Of a stretch of 6,447 bases of DNA, positions 3,926-6,447 are shown piece by piece. The stretch's first letter is position 1. Each line of letters begins with the position of its first letter. The notes beneath the pieces are model-generated. The model had not been told where the DNA came from. It searched no databases and worked only from the letters and a program-made list of their open reading frames with translations. Both the position numbers and the translations under genes were made by a program. The stretch spans positions 1-6,447 of the forward strand of contig CALZNR010000082.1 of assembly GCA_945827565.1 (NCBI GenBank), in the 5' to 3' direction. Source of the stretch: an uncultured Prevotella sp. GTDB lineage: Bacteria; Bacteroidota; Bacteroidia; Bacteroidales; Bacteroidaceae.

Positions 3926-6447
3926 TTATTTCCCCATCAGCTGCTTTGCCACTGCCACCGCCGAGTTGGCATTGTCGCTATAGCCGTCGGCACCAATCTC
4001 ATTGGCATAGTCTTGTGTCACGGGGGCTCCGCCCACCATCACCTTCACCTGCTGGCGTATGCCCGCCTTCTCCAATGCTGCTATCACCTCGCGCATGTAG
4101 GTCATGGTGGTGGTGAGCAGCGCACTCATGCAGAGAATGTCGGCATGACTGTTTTGCAGCGCCTTGACAAAGGTGTCGCTATCCACATCAATGCCTATGT
4201 TAACCACCTCAAAGCCGCAGCCCTCGAGCATGGATGCCACCAAGTTCTTACCTATATCGTGCAGGTCGCCCTTCACGGTGCCTATCACCACCTTGCCTAT
4301 GGTGGTGGCGGCTCCGCCAGCCAACAGGGGTTTCAGCAGTTCCAGTGCCGCCTTCATTGCCCTGCCTGCCATGAGCAGTTGTGGCACGAAAGCCTCTCCG
4401 TTCTGGAAGCGCTGCCCCACCTGCGACATTGCCCTGATCATCTCGCCGTTGATAATATCCTGTGGTGCCATTCCCTGCTCCACCGCCTCCTGAGTGGCTT
4501 GGGCAGCTTCGTCGGCCTTGCCATTGAGAATGGCCTGGTAGATACGCTCACGAACAGACGATGGCTGCGCTGCCGGGGCGCAGCAATCGCAGGGATGTTC
4601 ATGGGTGTGTGGAGCCTGTGCTGTGGGTTTGCTCTCTGCATGGGCAGCCTCAGCCACACGGGCATCCACCGTGGTGGTCTGCACCCTGCCATGGGGAGTG
4701 AGCACACAGCCCGGCAGCGGTTCTGCCAACTGCGACAAGGCAGCGATATGTGCATCGGTGGTGCCACAGCACCCGCCCACAATATCTATCAGATGGTGCT
4801 GCGCCACATCCCACACCACCCGGCGCAGGTCTTCGGGGCGCATGGCATACTGACCGTTGCGGTCGGGCATGCCTGCATTGGGATACAGACTGATGAGGTA
4901 AGGTGTGTTGCTCCCCAAGCGTTGCAGCAAGGGCAGTACCTGCGGCACATCGCCGCAGCAGTTAATACCCACCGAAAGGATGTCGCTGCCACCCACCTCG
5001 CTCACAAACTGCTCTATGTCCTGCCCCAGCATGTTGCGCCCACTACCGTTGGGCACGCTGAAGCTGAGCATGATGGGCACTGCCCTACCCTCCTTTGCCA
5101 TGGCTTTGCGGGCAGCCTCTACAGCCGCCTTGGCATTGAGCGTGTCAAAGATGGTTTCTATCAGCAGCGCATCCACGCCACCCTGTATCAGGGCCTCTGC
5201 CTGTTCAAGATAGGCTTTGCCAAGTGTCTCGTAGCCAAAGGTGTCCCATCCCGGCTGACTGTTGTCGGAAGAGATGGAGCAGGTCTTGCCCGTGGGCCCC
5301 ATAGAGCCCGCCACAAAGCGTGGCTTCGACGCATCTTTGGCAGTAAACTCATCTGCCAGTCTGCGGGCTATCTCGCAGGCAGCCTTGTTGATGGCTGCGC
5401 AATGGCTGTTCAACTGGAAATCGCTCATCGAGATGGCCTGCGCATTGAAGGTGTTGGTTTCTATGATGTCAGCCCCTGCCTCAAGGTATTTGCGATGGAT
5501 GGCCTCCACCACCTGGGGCTTGGTGAGACAGAGCAGGTCGTTGCATCCCTTGAGATTGACGGGGTGCGAGGCAAACAAACTGCCACGGAAGTCGGCCTCC
5601 TGCAGGTGGTAAGCTTGTATCATGGTGCCCATGGCTCCGTCGAGTATCAGCATCCGCTGACGTGCCTGCTGTGCCATCCGGCTCTCCTTGGCATCAGCAA
5701 CAACACCTGTTGCCGTCTGCGATGCTGCTGACTGCCCCTTCTCAGTTATGGTGGCGGCATACTTGCGCTCCACATTATTTATAATGCGCTGCACCTCCCA
5801 GTCGGCATCCTTGCGGGTGGCGGTGTGTGGGGCACGCTGAAAATCTTCTACAATGCGCATGGCATGCTCCACCTCCGCCTCGTTGTGGAAGTCCATCTCC
5901 AGATGCACGCCATCGCCTCCGATATTGTCGAGCAGGGGTTTCAGTTCGTCCAGTGTCACCCAGCATGCCATGATGCTCTTGCCTGCCTCGAGAATCTGGC
6001 GATACAGGTTGTACCACTTGGACGAGCCACCCTGCGGTTCTCCCACACCGGGTGTCCACTGCACGGCATTGAGTTCCTTTATCTCGAGCAAGGCAGGCAG
6101 GTGGTGCATTGCGCCCACGCCATCCAGATGATACAGGGTATAGTCAATCTTTTGGCACTGCTCACGGATGAAGGGCTGCACAAAGCGGCGGTAATCCTCT
6201 ACACTGATCATGGTGGATATATCGCTCTGCAGCTTGGTCATCTTGCCTGGTGCCCATGAGGAGAAGTAGCAGAAAGCCATCTCATCGCCCTCGCGAATGA
6301 TGTCATACAGTTCGTTGAACACCTTGAAATAGATGTCGTTGATTTGCTGCATCTGATGCTCCAGCACCTCTGGCTGCATCACCGTATCGAGCAGCACCTT
6401 GTCGGTGCCCTTGATGGCCGCCAGCACGTCCATGCCCTCCATCAGGT
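3926..6447 (-). CDS. Three-module corrinoid methyltransferase: UroD-like methyltransferase + homocysteine S-methyltransferase + corrinoid-binding domain (5'-partial)
   Basis: The predicted cytosolic role is methionine synthesis from a methyl-corrinoid. Residues are numbered from the Met codon at 6442-6440. That codon is probably internal: the frame stays open to the edge, and about 150 N-terminal residues of the first domain are missing. Residues 1-207 are the C-terminal part of a UroD/MtaA-type methyltransferase (GMDVLAAIKGT, YHLDG 104-108, VQWTPGVG). Residues 261-575 closely follow E. coli MetH's homocysteine domain (LDGAMGTMIQ, ADFRG, ETNTFN), with zinc cysteines Cys495, Cys558 and Cys559. 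Residues 611-624 are a His/Cys-rich linker. Residues 629-838 are an MtaC/MttC-like corrinoid module: cap helices (VPQLLMAGRAMKAAL), GDLHDIG with cobalt ligand His728, Ser773-x-Leu775 and a GG turn at 804-805. The folate-binding and AdoMet-reactivation domains of MetH are absent, so reactivation would need a separate protein. The methyl donor is unknown. Domain assignments are confident; the overall reaction is inferred. Confidence 0.88.
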   Translation of the reverse strand, partial: LMEGMDVLAAIKGTDKVLLDTVMQPEVLEHQMQQINDIYFKVFNELYDIIREGDEMAFCYFSSWAPGKMTKLQSDISTMISVEDYRRFVQPFIREQCQKIDYTLYHLDGVGAMHHLPALLEIKELNAVQWTPGVGEPQGGSSKWYNLYRQILEAGKSIMACWVTLDELKPLLDNIGGDGVHLEMDFHNEAEVEHAMRIVEDFQRAPHTATRKDADWEVQRIINNVERKYAATITEKGQSAASQTATGVVADAKESRMAQQARQRMLILDGAMGTMIQAYHLQEADFRGSLFASHPVNLKGCNDLLCLTKPQVVEAIHRKYLEAGADIIETNTFNAQAISMSDFQLNSHCAAINKAACEIARRLADEFTAKDASKPRFVAGSMGPTGKTCSISSDNSQPGWDTFGYETLGKAYLEQAEALIQGGVDALLIETIFDTLNAKAAVEAARKAMAKEGRAVPIMLSFSVPNGSGRNMLGQDIEQFVSEVGGSDILSVGINCCGDVPQVLPLLQRLGSNTPYLISLYPNAGMPDRNGQYAMRPEDLRRVVWDVAQHHLIDIVGGCCGTTDAHIAALSQLAEPLPGCVLTPHGRVQTTTVDARVAEAAHAESKPTAQAPHTHEHPCDCCAPAAQPSSVRERIYQAILNGKADEAAQATQEAVEQGMAPQDIINGEMIRAMSQVGQRFQNGEAFVPQLLMAGRAMKAALELLKPLLAGGAATTIGKVVIGTVKGDLHDIGKNLVASMLEGCGFEVVNIGIDVDSDTFVKALQNSHADILCMSALLTTTMTYMREVIAALEKAGIRQQVKVMVGGAPVTQDYANEIGADGYSDNANSAVAVAKQLMGK

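Noticed and set aside
3920..3935. GGGGA/TCCCC inverted repeat over the methyltransferase stop codon as a terminator
   Set aside because: The stem is only 5 bp, overlaps the coding end and has no following U-run.
3833..5731. 632-codon open frame on the plus strand opposite the methyltransferase gene
   Set aside because: It is a mirror of the high-GC third-position bias of the true gene. The translation is His/Cys-rich without recognisable domains, and the opposite strand encodes clear conserved motifs.
1..6447. CRISPR arrays, tRNA or rRNA genes, insertion sequences
   Set aside because: I saw no regularly spaced repeats, tRNA-like cloverleaf, rRNA signature, transposase or terminal inverted repeats.

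Overview
The window looks like a chromosomal segment from a member of the Bacteroidales, most likely Prevotella or a close relative. The reasons are AT-rich intergenic DNA beside roughly half-GC coding DNA, start codons without a clear Shine-Dalgarno sequence, promoter-like sequences of the Bacteroidetes type (-33 TTTG, about 20 nt, -7 TAnnTTTG), and protein sequences that resemble the KduI/KduD and SLC5-type symporters of that group. The genus is an inference.

Layout. Positions 1-378 are non-coding and regulatory. They hold a possible leftward promoter for a gene outside the window, a symmetric 43-bp dyad centred at 135, a smaller inverted repeat at 202-221, and a likely promoter (314-345) just ahead of kduI. 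Positions 379-1224 (kduI) and 1269-2072 (kduD) form a two-gene rightward operon. Its enzymes convert 5-keto-4-deoxyuronate, which comes from unsaturated uronates made by pectin and other polysaccharide lyases, to 2-keto-3-deoxygluconate. A strong bidirectional hairpin terminator (2147-2198) separates this operon from two leftward genes. These are a 534-residue sodium:sugar-type symporter (2240-3844) and, 81 bp upstream of it, a large corrinoid methyltransferase (3926-6447) whose 5' end lies beyond the window.

The most unusual item is the methyltransferase. One polypeptide carries, in order, a uroporphyrinogen-decarboxylase-like (MtaA/MtvB-type) methyltransferase domain, a MetH-type homocysteine S-methyltransferase domain with its three zinc cysteines, a His/Cys-rich linker, and an MtaC/MttC-type corrinoid-binding module with the DxHxxG motif. 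The folate-binding and AdoMet reactivation domains of ordinary MetH do not follow; the protein ends after the corrinoid module. The simplest reading is a self-contained route that takes a methyl group from an unknown donor, passes it to cobalt and then to homocysteine, making methionine without methyl-tetrahydrofolate.

How the genes fit together: kduI-kduD point to growth on uronate-containing polysaccharides, and the symporter keeps most sugar-binding residues of the SGLT type, so it probably imports a sugar or uronate. Whether the methyltransferase shares an operon with the symporter, and whether its donor is connected to plant polysaccharide breakdown, cannot be decided from this window.
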